NCBI GenBank assembly: GCA_036897625.1
Contig: JAYMTA010000326.1
Coordinates: 1-31,404, forward strand
Source: Pelargonium cotyledonis
Lineage: Eukaryota > Streptophyta > Magnoliopsida > Geraniales > Geraniaceae
Length of the DNA stretch: 31,404 nucleotides
Direction: 5' to 3'
Shown piece after piece: positions 1 through 9,841 of the stretch. The notes beneath the pieces are model-generated. The model was not told the DNA's origin and searched no databases. It saw nothing but the letters and a program-made list of their open reading frames with translations. The translations under genes were made by a program, and so were the position numbers. The stretch's first letter is position 1. Each line of letters starts with the position of its first letter.

Positions 1-1724
1 TATATATATATATAATGAAATTGAGGCCCTCGGGTTCCTTTCTTACATTGACAAAAAAAATTAACAATCATAGGTGTTTTATTATTTTTCTCTCTCAAAT
101 CAAGTTTGTAATTAGTATAATAATTCATTCTTTTCAAAGAAAGAAAAGAAAAGAAAAGTGGGGGTAGATCGGATCCATTCCAACTTTGTCAAAGCAAGGA
201 TGGTATGGTGATTGCTGGTGTGGTGTGGTGTGGTGGGTACATAAATTGCAATGGTCGTTGTCAATCTTCCTGCTTTGATACACACCTTTGTCGTCGTTCG
301 GACATAACATTAACATATACTCCGTAGTAGAAAACAACCTTTTTCATGTCCAATGATCATTTTTTTTTTTTTTTTTTGGTATCAACAAATTAACAAAAAC
401 CTTATAAATCTAGATATGAAAAAAGCAAAGATATAAAGCATTTCCATAAGTCAGCGATTAGATTCTCTTTTGTTTAATTGTTTCTTAATTTATCTTTCAA
501 CACACGCTCGTGAATTTGTGATCATGAGTATCCCATGCATATGCTCCAAGCCAAAAGTTGGAGGTCTGCCATCATCATTTCGTTGCTCTTGTCTCTCACT
601 TTAAGTTTTATGTTATTTGAAGTCAATTAATTATAAGTGGCAAAAGCTAACGGTATGACATATAGTGATTTCCATCTCACAACAATAATGTCATGTCACC
701 ACAAACTTGCTCTCAAAACGCAACTTTACGGATTTGTTTTCACAACATTAATTTTGCGAGCTTGTTCTCATAACACGGTTCAACCAACTTGCTCTCAGAC
801 TACAACACCAAGGGTGGCCTCCCACGAGCGCCACCAAGTCCAAGAACAACTACCATGCCAAAACCGTCAGTCAAGTCCAAGATCATTGGTAATGCCTAAA
901 ATCATTAGAAGTCTGTCAAAGACAATGGGAAGTTTGTCCAAGGCTATTAAGCGTAATAAGTGCGTTATTTTATATGTTATTCCGAATCCATTATAAAAAA
1001 TAAAATAAAAAAAGTTACCGTGAACATCATGTTTTTGTTACAATTATTTCAAGAAACTTCTATGTCACATCAGAAAAGAAAAAAAAATCAAACCTTTTTC
1101 GGTAATATGTACATAAATTAAGGTTTGGATTCATAATAAAAATATCAATGTCTCGTGTAATTTTGGAAAAATTACAAATATTTGCTATGTACATGAAACA
1201 TTTTGCACTTGGATACCCTCTCATTACATGTATCAACGTACTCTGGACTTTTCAGAATTAATTTTTAGGCTTGTGAGTTAGGATTTTGCTACTGAAAATC
1301 GTCGAGTTTGAGTTCTTGTTTGGTTGAAATTAGGTTTGTGAGTAAGGATTTTGATAGAGTTTGAATTTGGGTTGAGTTTTTCTTTTTAATTTGCTCTAAA
1401 AATTGAACTTTGCAAAAGTATAGGATAACCAAATATAACAAAAGATAGTTTAATATATCCACATATAAAAAGTGTCAAATACATGGAACGTATGTAATTT
1501 TAGATGGTTTTATGGCATGCAGAAATGTCATGAAATGAAATGAAATGAAATGATAAAGCAATAATAGAAAGCAATGGGAATGGGACGCAATTCAAATTAA
1601 CCCAAAATAGAAGGTCTAGAAGCAATTATCTTCTTTTTTCGCGAGGCAAATCGCAGCCGTCGGTTAACGTGAATCTCATCATACTTAATTCACGTCACCA
1701 TTACGACACTAATGCGTCAAACTG
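1..1724. other. AT-rich intergenic DNA, no supported gene
   Basis: It opens with a TA dinucleotide run (1-14) and has a poly-T tract near 360-377 and a short TGAAA pentanucleotide run at about 1530-1553. An open frame at 637-996 has no recognisable domain, signal peptide or convincing promoter, and I do not call it. No RNA gene or transposon terminus was recognised. Confidence 0.5.
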
Positions 1725-1734
1725 TATTTATATA
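1725..1734 (+). promoter_or_regulatory. TATA-like box upstream of the candidate secreted-peptide ORF
   Basis: TATTTATATA lies about 120 bases before the ATG at 1856. That would place a transcript start near 1760 and leave a leader of roughly 95 bases. In AT-rich DNA such a match is weak evidence on its own. Confidence 0.3.
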
Positions 1735-1855
1735 CTCCGTAATAAACACCTAATCATCTACTTTGGACAAAACATTCTATCACCAACACACGTGACTGTT
1801 TCTAGCTCATTTCTGATTTTTTTTTAATCTAAAAATAATCCATACACTTATAAAA

Positions 1856-2143
1856 ATGATGAAAAAGGGCATTGCAAAAGTCGTACTATTAATTTTGGCA
1901 CAATTTTTTTTGAATGGTAACGCTTTTATTAATCAAATGTTGAATACATCAGGTAATTTAACATACTCAACGAAATTAGACTTGGACGTACAAACCAAAG
2001 TAAACCCTACCCGTACATCGCTGATTTCCAAACCTGAAGAGACACCAAAGTCTCAAGAACTGCCAAAGGCACCAAACCGATCAACACATAACCAAACACC
2101 AAAAACAAAACCCAAATTAGCAAATCCAACCCGGACATTCTGA
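1856..2143 (+). CDS. Candidate small secreted protein, 95 aa, unrecognised
   Basis: The ORF starts at the first of two adjacent ATG codons. The first 23 residues look like a signal peptide: basic residues KK at 3-4, a hydrophobic core at about 9-19 (VVLLILAQFFL), and a plausible cleavage after NGNA. The mature part is hydrophilic, rich in Lys, Pro, Thr and Asn, and has no cysteine, so it is not a cysteine-rich peptide. I do not recognise a CLE, CEP, IDA, PIP or RALF motif. The C-terminal third lies in A/C-rich low-complexity DNA, and the phrase NPTRT occurs twice (about residues 50-54 and 90-94), so the 3' end may be repeat-derived. A TATA-like box lies upstream. It could be a real small-peptide gene or a chance ORF; no conservation evidence is available. 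Confidence 0.3.
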   Translation: MMKKGIAKVVLLILAQFFLNGNAFINQMLNTSGNLTYSTKLDLDVQTKVNPTRTSLISKPEETPKSQELPKAPNRSTHNQTPKTKPKLANPTRTF

Positions 2144-2660
2144 GTTCTAACAGGAGACTCAGAAAGGCTAATTCAGAACCAACTCTTCTCACCCCTACAA
2201 TGAATCTAACAAGAGAATCCAAAACTAAGCAAAACCAAACAAATAAAACTAAAACTAAACTAGAACGAACTACTATAGTATAGAACGAACAAATCCAACC
2301 AAAACCTAATCGATGAAACTCATAACCTATTCGTGGATACGCACATCCTCCGCCATGATCGCACTTCGCTTCACCGAAAATAAACTTCAAACCTGCCGCT
2401 GTCGCCTTCTCGTCGCTGTCCCGAACCGCCGCCTTGTCAACGCACACACCAGCACAAACTGATCTGACTTCTGCCGCCTTCCAACACACACACTTGCACC
2501 AGCCGCTCGTTGAAAACTCGTCGTCCAATCTGCCGTCTCCCTTTCCGTCCGACTGCTGCCCCCCCGCCGATCCAAAAATCGCCGCCGCCACCCACAAAAC
2601 TGAAGCCTAAAACCTAACACTGGAAGCCTTAAATGCTACTCTATGGAGAGAGCATACAGA
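2144..2660. other. C-rich block, G-rich on the minus strand, origin unknown
   Basis: About 2330-2640 is much richer in C and CG than its surroundings and has frequent CCGCC. The minus strand is open for 196 codons (2007-2597), but the product is a low-complexity mix with no domain. A transposon leader, an old gene 5' region or a captured exon are all possible. I found no termini that would decide between them. Confidence 0.35.
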
Positions 2661-3107
2661 CCACGGTATATTATTGGGGTCGGTTACATTTGGCACAAAT
2701 TTTTTTAATTACAATTCAATACATTTTTAAATTTTAAATTATATTAAAATATGCATAGTCATCAATCAATTAGATACTAAGAAATTATAATACAGAAAAA
2801 ACTAAATTACTCTCTCGAGTTAAATAAAAATTAATTATGAAATTTTAATACAACAAGTTAAATTACCATTTCGTGATAGTTATATATATTATGTCAACTC
2901 TATTTGGCAAATATAAATGGAAGTTTTATATTTGATATATGTGTTGTAAGATGTGTAAACATAAAGATCGGATAATGATAATTAACAGCGATGTCAAAAG
3001 TACTCGTAAAAATTTGATCTACATTTAAGAAACAAAATTTCATGTACAAGGGATTGGCATGTCTCTTGCTATACTACAAAGTTATGAAAATAAAAACATG
3101 TTAAAAT
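2661..3107. other. AT-rich intergenic DNA
   Basis: Very AT-rich, without a long ORF in any frame and without a recognisable repeat boundary. I see nothing to annotate. Confidence 0.5.
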
Positions 3108-3370
3108 ACTCAATTTGATCCTCGAATTTTGTTGTTTTAATAAATCCAACTTGATTTCGAAATAATTCATGAGCTTTCACGTATTGAACCCAAATGATTG
3201 TTGTCCTTAGTTAGAGCTTATATCAAAAATTGTAAGTCCAATTCATGTCAACATTTGAAAGTTTATAGATTAAATTGAGTAAAAAAAAAATTTAAAACTA
3301 ATTTTTATTAACCATAATTCATAAACAAAATTAAGTCAAAACAACAAAAGTTGAGACCGAATTTTGGAGT
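3108..3370. repeat. Candidate miniature inverted-repeat element, about 263 bp
   Basis: The left end (3108-3138) and the reverse complement of the right end (3338-3370) align over about 31 bases with a few mismatches. Both share the inner block TTTTGTTGTTTT preceded by a TC-rich stretch, and both begin with ACTC. The interior is AT-rich and noncoding. I could not identify a clear target-site duplication, so the superfamily is undetermined. It may be one end-to-end element or two fragments of a common dispersed repeat in opposite orientation. Confidence 0.4.
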
Positions 3371-4004
3371 TATTGATGGCTCGACTATTGAATAGTCTAG
3401 CTAGAAAATCACCAGGAAAATGTTCAAATGGCTAGTCACTATACAAATAATAGAGAAATAGTGTAAGATTATATAATATTGACGTTTTATTATCACAAAG
3501 ATCAAAATGAGAGACAAGATTTGAATTTTACGAAAAATAAAATAGTAAGAACGTGAGAAAATAGTATGAATTTAGAAAAGCCAAAAATAGTAAAAACAAA
3601 GTCAATGATTAGACAGTGGACTCGTGAAAGTGTGATGTGGGCCCTCCCATAAAGTGACACCTGTCTTCCCACTGTCTGGCGGTGAGTGGACATCCCGCGG
3701 CGCGTGAGTCTCGAAAGTTAATTTAGTGGGGTCCACAACACACTACCTAGGCGCAGTTTTTCAGTTTCAAAGGGGCGAGACAGCTGAGACGACACGCACG
3801 CCTTTGCATTGGATCCCGTTTGGTATTGGTTCAGTGAAAGTTGAGGCACATGTGTACAAATTTGTGACTCTTTCTTTTGTAATGTTTGGTGCAAGTAGAA
3901 TTAGAAATAGATGTTATGCTTGTGTTTTAAACGGGTCGAATTAGGGGCAATATAGAGTTGTTGTCGTCTTGCTCATGTGTTAGAGAAGTTGATTTGCAAT
4001 TGTT
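3371..4004. other. Intergenic DNA, possibly including LINE 5' leader
   Basis: It contains a GC-richer patch around 3630-3720 and a 72-codon open frame with no domain (3726-3944). The 8-mer GTGGACAT at 3686-3693 recurs at 5428-5435, three bases after the LINE poly(A) tail. If that is a target-site duplication, the LINE would begin near 3694, but the match is short and not immediately adjacent to the tail. Confidence 0.3.
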
Positions 4005-5424
4005 CTAGGTATTAGAAGCGTTGGGATGGAGCCGGAGGCTTGAATACACGATTTTGTAGTAATGGGACGAAAAGAGATCAGTACCAAAGCCTTCAGGGAA
4101 TGCTGATAGTGTCACCAAAGAGCCTGTAGAGAATACTGACAGTACCCCAAAGGAGCATGCCGAGCAGCCTCCTTTTTCTGCAGTTGACAAATTTGGTGCT
4201 TTGGGCCAAGATTTGGGCCCTGCTCAGTTAGGGCCTGTTGATTCTGCAACCCATTATCCAATTGAGCCCACTTCAAATGCAGCCCTAATCACCTCTGTGA
4301 GTCCCATGCACGCTGACAATTCAGACTCACGTCCTCCATCTTGTTCATTGAAAGCTCTTTCTTTTTCACCGGCTAGCCTCCAGAATGTAACTTTCCGCCG
4401 GAGAAACCCCAAACCTCCTACGGGTAAGGTAATCAACAGTGCTTCTAGCTCGTCCGGGGAGGCCGTGTGGGAGATTTGTAAGAAGGGCGGCGGTAGAGCT
4501 GTTGGTTCGGAACGAGCTATCATTGAGAAGTTTCGGCTTGCCGAGGCTTCAACTCATATTTGATCAGGGTCTCGGCGACATCACCCGGTGATGTGTCTTC
4601 TTTCCTGGAACACCAGGGGTGCTCTGGCGCAAAACAAATGGGGCCGCTTGCGATCCCTTATTCGAGTTTCGAAACCTAGCATTGTGTTCATTCAAGAAAC
4701 AAAGCTGCAATCTTTCTCCGTCTTCTCAATTTCGAGTTATTGGCATACTCCATCAATGCAATTCGCTTTCTCACCATCGTCAGGCCGATCCGGGGGTATT
4801 CTTACTATGTGGGACCCAAATATTTTCTCGCTTTCTTCCTCATTCATCGAACAGAACTTCGTTGCTGTGATAGGGTTCTCTCGGCAGCATTCCGTGCAAG
4901 GAATTTTTGGTCTTTTGCAAAGTTCTACTGGCTCATTCCGACATTAGTTATGGCCTTTGTGACTTCGAAAATGAGTCCTGTGATCACCTCTTAATCCTTT
5001 GCAGCTGGACAGCTAAGGTTTGAGATGAAATATTTCATTGGTGGCATGTGTTTCTAGCCAGACCTGCTACTGTTTTATTTGCTTATTTTCTCTTGGCCTT
5101 CCTTATTGGTCACAGACAGCAGCTTGGGTGGCAAAATTTGGGAGGCTGTTTGCCCTGTCTCTTTGTGGCATATATGGCTCAGCCGGAATGAGTTAGTTTT
5201 CAGAGCCGAGTTCCCTTCTGTTCGTGATACTATCACCCGTATTCAGAGTTTCTCTCTTGCCTTAATTTCATGCATAGATAGTTCTTTCAATGTTGGTTTC
5301 GATTTTGTTTCTTGGGTGGCTGAGCCTTCTTCTCATTTGAGTTAGGCTTCAGTGCACTTTCTCTGTACTTTTATTGGAATCTTCGGGTAATTAATAAAAG
5401 ATACCGAGTGCTTATAAAAAAAAA
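4005..5424 (+). mobile_element. Internally deleted L1-type LINE relic with poly(A) end
   Basis: The order follows a plant L1 LINE with its middle removed. An ORF1 C-terminal tail is open to 4563. ORF2 begins at 4588 with an AP-endonuclease N-terminus (LLSWNTRGA, then FIQETKLQ, the metal-site Glu motif, and SGGILTMWD). Near 4920-4945 the endonuclease stops abruptly and the sequence passes to the C-terminal zinc-binding region (CDFENESCDHLLILC, about 4949-4993) and a terminal region around 5079-5345 with the typical WHIWLSRNELVF. The whole reverse transcriptase core is absent. The element ends with a 9-base A run at 5416-5424. It also carries stops and frameshifts, so it cannot move by itself. 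Confidence 0.8.
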
Positions 5425-5569
5425 CGTGTGGACATGTCAGTGACATTAGTACGAAACAGTATTATTAGTGATTTTTTAGTAATATGTAAGTACATCTCCG
5501 ACCTTACACATCTAGTACCTTCAACTTGAAGCGTTTATTGTTATGAAACTGGTTGATCATTGTTCCTCA

Positions 5570-5875
5570 AACACTATTAGGTTCGTGTATAAAATCATCT
5601 CAACTAAAAGCTTAAATTGATAGTTGAAGGCTCAATATTAGTTTTATACTCTATCACGTCCCCTCACATGCAAGCCTCTTTTTGCTTTGCACATGGCCTA
5701 TGCATAGGTCGACTTCTCTTGTCTTGTGCTGAAATTTAATATATGTGGCGACTAGTTTCTAACTCGGGACCTTTAGTCACTAATCCTCTGATACCATATA
5801 AATAATCATTCAAACTAAAAGGTTAAGTTGATAGCTTAAGACACAATATCAATTTTATATTCTAATAGTTACGAG
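5570..5875 (-). mobile_element. LTR-retroelement fossil (LTR/primer-binding-site region)
   Basis: On the minus strand, ATGGTATCAGAGG (about 5785-5797) resembles the primer-binding site complementary to initiator methionine tRNA that Ty1/copia-type elements use. Two related stretches of about 70 bases (near 5586 and 5798) carry a common motif around AAAAG-TTAA-TTGATAG and look like diverged direct copies. A similar sequence lies in opposite orientation near 23.1 kb. It is an old, broken fragment without coding capacity. Family assignment rests mainly on the primer-site motif. Confidence 0.4.
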
Positions 5876-5885
5876 TGACTAAACC

Positions 5886-6120
5886 TTTGTATACTCATTA
5901 GTATATAAAATCTCAAAATTGGAAACAGGAAAAACAACTCAATTGGTGCATTGAATGATTGTCAATGGGCTTTAACATCCGTTTATTAGAAGTACACTAA
6001 AAGTTTTGTATACTCATTAGTATATAAAATCTCAAAATTGGAGACAGGAGAAACAACTCAATTGGTGCATTGAATGATTGTCAATGGGCTTTAACATCCG
6101 TTTAGAAGTACACTAAAAAT
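5886..6120. repeat. Recent tandem duplication, unit about 119 bp, two copies
   Basis: Copy 1 (5886-6004) and copy 2 (6005-6120) begin TTTGTATACTCATTAG and end in ACACTAAAA. They differ at only a few positions: two A-to-G differences around GGAAACAGGAAAAA and a 3-base gap near GTTTATTAGAAG versus GTTTAGAAG. The very high identity implies a recent event. There is no coding content. Confidence 0.85.
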
Positions 6121-6265
6121 TTCGATCGATGAACGGTGAGTGAACACAAATTTAGAACATGAGCGATTGTACGTTCTATCTAGAACCTTAAAACGAACTT
6201 AGACATTTGAATCCTTGTTCAATGCCTTGCTTCAATTTTATTGAACTTGTTGACCTTTTAAACTG

Positions 6266-6460
6266 TTGAACATATTTTCAGTACATCTGAATCATTTCCA
6301 ATCAATGACCACACATATCTTGTTGGACCCAACAAAGATGAAAGTTGAAGGAAAGTGTACAATTGACATAAAAGTTGCGCAAAGTGATGATAAACATCAT
6401 TATAATGTGCCATTTGTGCCTAGTTTAGATCATACGTATTGGAGAATTGATGATTTGTAG
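6266..6460 (+). mobile_element. Ty1/copia-like polyprotein fragment (fossil)
   Basis: The translation includes MKVEGKCTIDIKV and NVPFVPSLDH. These resemble the segment downstream of the protease in copia polyproteins (pattern V-G-GT--IK then the NV-FVP-L motif). Only this short piece is visible and it is broken. No LTRs or integrase/RT parts were recognised next to it. It looks old. Confidence 0.4.
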
Positions 6461-6905
6461 GTATACTGCTACGATTGATTGTGTGATTCATGGAAATAAA
6501 TCTGGTCACATCGTATAAATTGTATATTTGACACATAATAAGATATTTCGTCTTGATGTCTTAAATGTCGTTAGAAGAAAAATAACTAGACAAATTTTTG
6601 TGGCATTTACTACAAGGGAATTAAATGGGAATGGTTTGAAAGTTTGAAAGTTTGAAAGTTCGAGAGAAAAAATGATTCTTCGGTAACTATATGACAAATA
6701 TGTGGCTAGTTGAAAATGGTGAGTGAGGGGAGGCTAATTTGAGCTCGAGTGAGAGGGTTAACAAGATTGAGTTGAAAATCAAGACTATATAAATACAAGA
6801 GATAAATACAAAGAATAAAATATAAATAAAACAATGCGTTCCGACTCAAATGCTCCGATGGACGAAGTCACAAAAACTTGCAAAAGGTGGACCTGCCGGC
6901 TCGGG
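6461..6905. other. AT-rich spacer with a short GTTTGAAA repeat
   Basis: The 8-mer GTTTGAAA is repeated three times at about 6634-6657. Nothing else is supported. The stretch just before the next LINE relic could be its leader or ORF1 remnant, but no domain is readable. Confidence 0.35.
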
Positions 6906-7600
6906 TTCGACAGGACTCATGAACATGATAGTATGGAACTGCCGTGGAATGGGTGGCTCGTGGACAGTTCGGATCATTGCACGCTTGTGCAAGATAGGTG
7001 GGTGAGCTAGTTTAAAGTCCTAGATTCAGGGGTAGTTGAAGTCATGACTATCCGAGAAGCACTTTCACGGACAGAGAAACACGAATGGAAGTTGGTTACA
7101 GTTGCAGTAGGAGAGAGGAGGGTATCAAAAGCAGTATAGACTGGAGGGGAGGGATTTCTCAACGCCTTTAGTTTGGTTCATTATGACATCATATCTCATT
7201 TAACTAATTTTAATTATGTTCAATTTGCTTGTTTTAGATTTGAGGTCATTAGCTATTTACTTATTAGCTAAATCATTTGTTAATATGTTTTGGATTGGTG
7301 ATGGGGTCAAGGTTTCAAGTCCAGCTCTTTCGCTAGAGTTTGTATTGGTCATTGTTTGATTTAATATAATCTGTAGTGAGATGTAGATTCGTTGTAGTTT
7401 CTTTATTGATGTGGGTGCAAGGCAGTAGGAGATGATTGCAGAGATCGAGAGAAAGTGATTTGGAAGGTGATGTTGACCATGGTCATTGAATTAGTTTTCG
7501 AGTTTGTTGTCCAATTAGATGACAAACTTGATGGTTGCAAGAGGTCGTTGGCAAAGCCAACCACGTGGTTGCCTTGAACTCTAAGTGCGCTTTGTAGAGG
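6906..7600 (+). mobile_element. Second LINE relic: ORF2 endonuclease start joined to RNase H-like end
   Basis: At 6918 the frame reads MNMIVWNCRGMGGSWTVRI, the characteristic start of plant LINE ORF2 endonucleases. Within about 110 bases this gives way to VVEVMTIREALSR (about 7033-7071), which resembles the beginning of the RNase H domain at the C-terminus of the same ORF2 (pattern AEA-AIREAL-W). A later stretch near 7543-7585 (KANHVVALNSK) weakly resembles the end of that domain (AN-VAH-LA). The reverse transcriptase is missing. No poly(A) end was located, so the right boundary is uncertain. Confidence 0.6.
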
Positions 7601-7879
7601 CTTCTAGAGACCTGAGAAATTCTCATATCAACCATCACAGAATATTGAGAAAATTTTACGTACCTCCCAAAAACTATACATTTTTAACACTAAATTTACT
7701 AAACTTTTGCATTTAACTTTTGAATCGAACACACCAATAAATGATTGATTAATGCATGCCCGAACACACCAATAGATGGGTTGGATCTGTTTTGCTATCC
7801 ATCGCAAAACTCCCTCTAAAATATAGTGAAATAATCAAACGACGTAGTTTTTATTTATTGCTTCTCACGTCAGATTTAT

Positions 7880-7995
7880 GTATCCTCAATTTTAGAACCC
7901 TAAGATTTCGAGAACTCACTTCCCTCTCTACCTTGCCGTCGTTTGTCTTGTCGGAGTCGGAGCCGTCTGTCTGTCTGTCCTGCCACCCATCTCCG
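7880..7995 (+). other. Candidate 5' leader exon of the FCF1-like gene
   Basis: A pyrimidine-rich leader-like stretch (CTTCCCTCTCTACC, then GTCTGTCTGTC) ends in a good donor, CTCCG|GTACGT, at 7995/7996. A matching acceptor (ATCACAG|AG) lies two bases before the FCF1 ATG at 9842. This would make a leader intron of about 1.84 kb, now holding a CACTA miniature element and a palindrome array. Without transcript data the left edge of the exon is a guess. Confidence 0.4.
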
Positions 7996-8405
7996 GTACG
8001 TCTCTCTCTCTCACACACATTTTTTCGTTTTCTAATGCAAAGTTGCTGCCACAAGCTAAGTTACTGATATTTTTTGAACTGTGATTTTAGCATGTTTAAG
8101 TTTGGGTGTTGCTGTGCATTAATGCCACTTTAAGTCTGTGAACACATAATATGATCAAAATAAGCTTGTTGTATCTTAATTGTCAATTTTTTGTATCTTT
8201 AATTTGTTTTTGTTCACCATCTGCCTAGTTTGTGCTTTTGCTCTACACAATATGTTTCAAATACTTTGTTTTTTTTATGCAATATTTGATTAGAATCCCA
8301 CTTTTTTCTTTATTCTCTGTTTCAAAACCTGAGTCGTGCCTTAGTAGTATTGTAGATTGCCTTAGTGACTTGCTGTGTTGTGGAGATGCCCACAGCAAAT
8401 ACTGA

Positions 8406-8693
8406 CACTACTAGAAAGTGTTTGATCTGTGATGGATGTTGCAGTCACTGTTTTCCATCAGTAATCACAACTTGCGACCGACTGGATTCGGTCAGTGTTG
8501 GTCTTGTTACAATTTGTTTGCGATGGACGGTGTTGTAGTACTACGACCGAAACTCGGTCAATTAATTCCGACTGGTGCCAACATTCCCACCACCATTTGT
8601 GACTGCCTTGTCGTATTGTCAATGATGGAATAAATCTGTTGTAAGTCTTCGACCGATAAAATTCGGTCGCAGATTGAAGATCTTCTAGTAGTG
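8406..8693. mobile_element. Non-autonomous CACTA miniature element, 288 bp, with TSD
   Basis: The ends are CACTACTAGAA and its exact inverse TTCTAGTAGTG, the hallmark terminus of plant CACTA (En/Spm) elements. The element is flanked by TGA on both sides (8403-8405 and 8694-8696), the 3-bp target duplication expected for this superfamily. Inside are three hairpin-forming units of GACCGA...TCGGTC (8476-8493, 8545-8559, 8651-8668), probably the subterminal transposase-binding repeats of the parent element. It has no coding capacity. It sits in the presumed leader intron of the FCF1-like gene. Confidence 0.9.
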
Positions 8694-9546
8694 TGAACTG
8701 CGACATTACTTGCTTAATATTAGACATTTAGACTTATTTAGTTCATAGTGGTATATAGATTTCTTCATTAAATTAAGTTGCTTGGCTTCCCTTTGACCCT
8801 TCCTATGTTGTATTGTATTTGCAGCCCAATAAATCTTATTTCCCTCTGATATATGCATAAAGCAGTTTAGGACTGTAGGTCATATGTAATGTATGGATCC
8901 AACATTTAATTTTTTTTTTAAATAGTAAAAGGGTCCTCATGATATGTGCAACTACTTTGTTTCCTTATGCTTACTTGTTCCTCGTCTATTCACTATCAGT
9001 TCTGTGCAATTACTTCGTGTTTGAATGAAGGATCCAAATTCCAAAGGACTGGAGGATAAATTTCAAAATGAAAAGAAAAAAAAAAAAAACAAATTTGGAT
9101 TGTAATATACATAGGAATGGTGCAATTGGCTCATGATTTTATTCAACAGTAGGTGTTTTGCTGAGTGAGGTTCAATCTTCTCATGCATGAATTTGGTATA
9201 CTGCCATTATATGCCCACTATATTTTGCTGAACATATGCCTCATATATCTTAGACTGCAGATTGAGCACTAATGACCAACCATGCCCATTTCCAACTCCA
9301 AAAGTAACAAATTTTCAATAATGAATTGTCAATTTAAGTGTTCCTTTTCTCCTAATTAATTGTTCACTAAGCTTAATTTGAATTATTATGGTTTATGTTG
9401 CCCCCTTCTCTAGTTGCCTCCCTCTCAAGTCCTATGTTTTATTTTTGTTGGCAAGGTTGTTGTTTACTTTTTATTATTATTATTTGTATTTAATAGGAAT
9501 GAGCTGCAACGAGTTCTAAGAAATCGGAATGAGCTTACTTTTCTTG

Positions 9547-9615
9547 TTAGCGAGGGACTATATCCCTTGCTAATTTCCTCACAAAATCCATTTAGCTAGG
9601 GAATTCCCTAGCTAA
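9547..9615. repeat. Array of two short palindromes, one perfect over 24 bp
   Basis: Positions 9592-9615 are a perfect 24-base palindrome centred on GAATTC (9601-9606), with outer arms TTAGCTAGGG. Just before it, 9547-9573 is a near-perfect inverted repeat with arms TTAGCGAGGGA and TCCCTTGCTAA (one mismatch, 5-base loop). The two share the TTAGC-AGGG arm. Arrays like this are common in subterminal regions of CACTA elements, but I see no terminus beside it. A degenerate copy of the second unit and its flank lies at about 13326-13380. Confidence 0.7.
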
Positions 9616-9841
9616 TTTCCCTCTTTAAATAGAGATTTTTTTGTATTGACTCAAACATCTGTTTTGTTTCTTTGTGTGCCAGAGACTTCTTTTCTGATAC
9701 TGAGAAAACAAAAATTTCTTCACTTTCTAGCAAGCCAAACACTCCTTCAGCTAATCCTAGCATCCCCTCTTTGGCGCTAGGATTTACTATTAACCTTTTA
9801 CGGAAGGTATTAGGGTTCTGAGATCACCTTCTATCACAGAG

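Noticed and set aside
637-996. 119-codon plus-strand frame
   Set aside because: No promoter, signal peptide or recognisable motif; reading continues through ordinary AT-rich DNA.
2007-2597. 196-codon open frame on the minus strand over the C-rich block
   Set aside because: The translation is a low-complexity mixture without domain, signal or family pattern. Codon-biased composition alone keeps the frame open.
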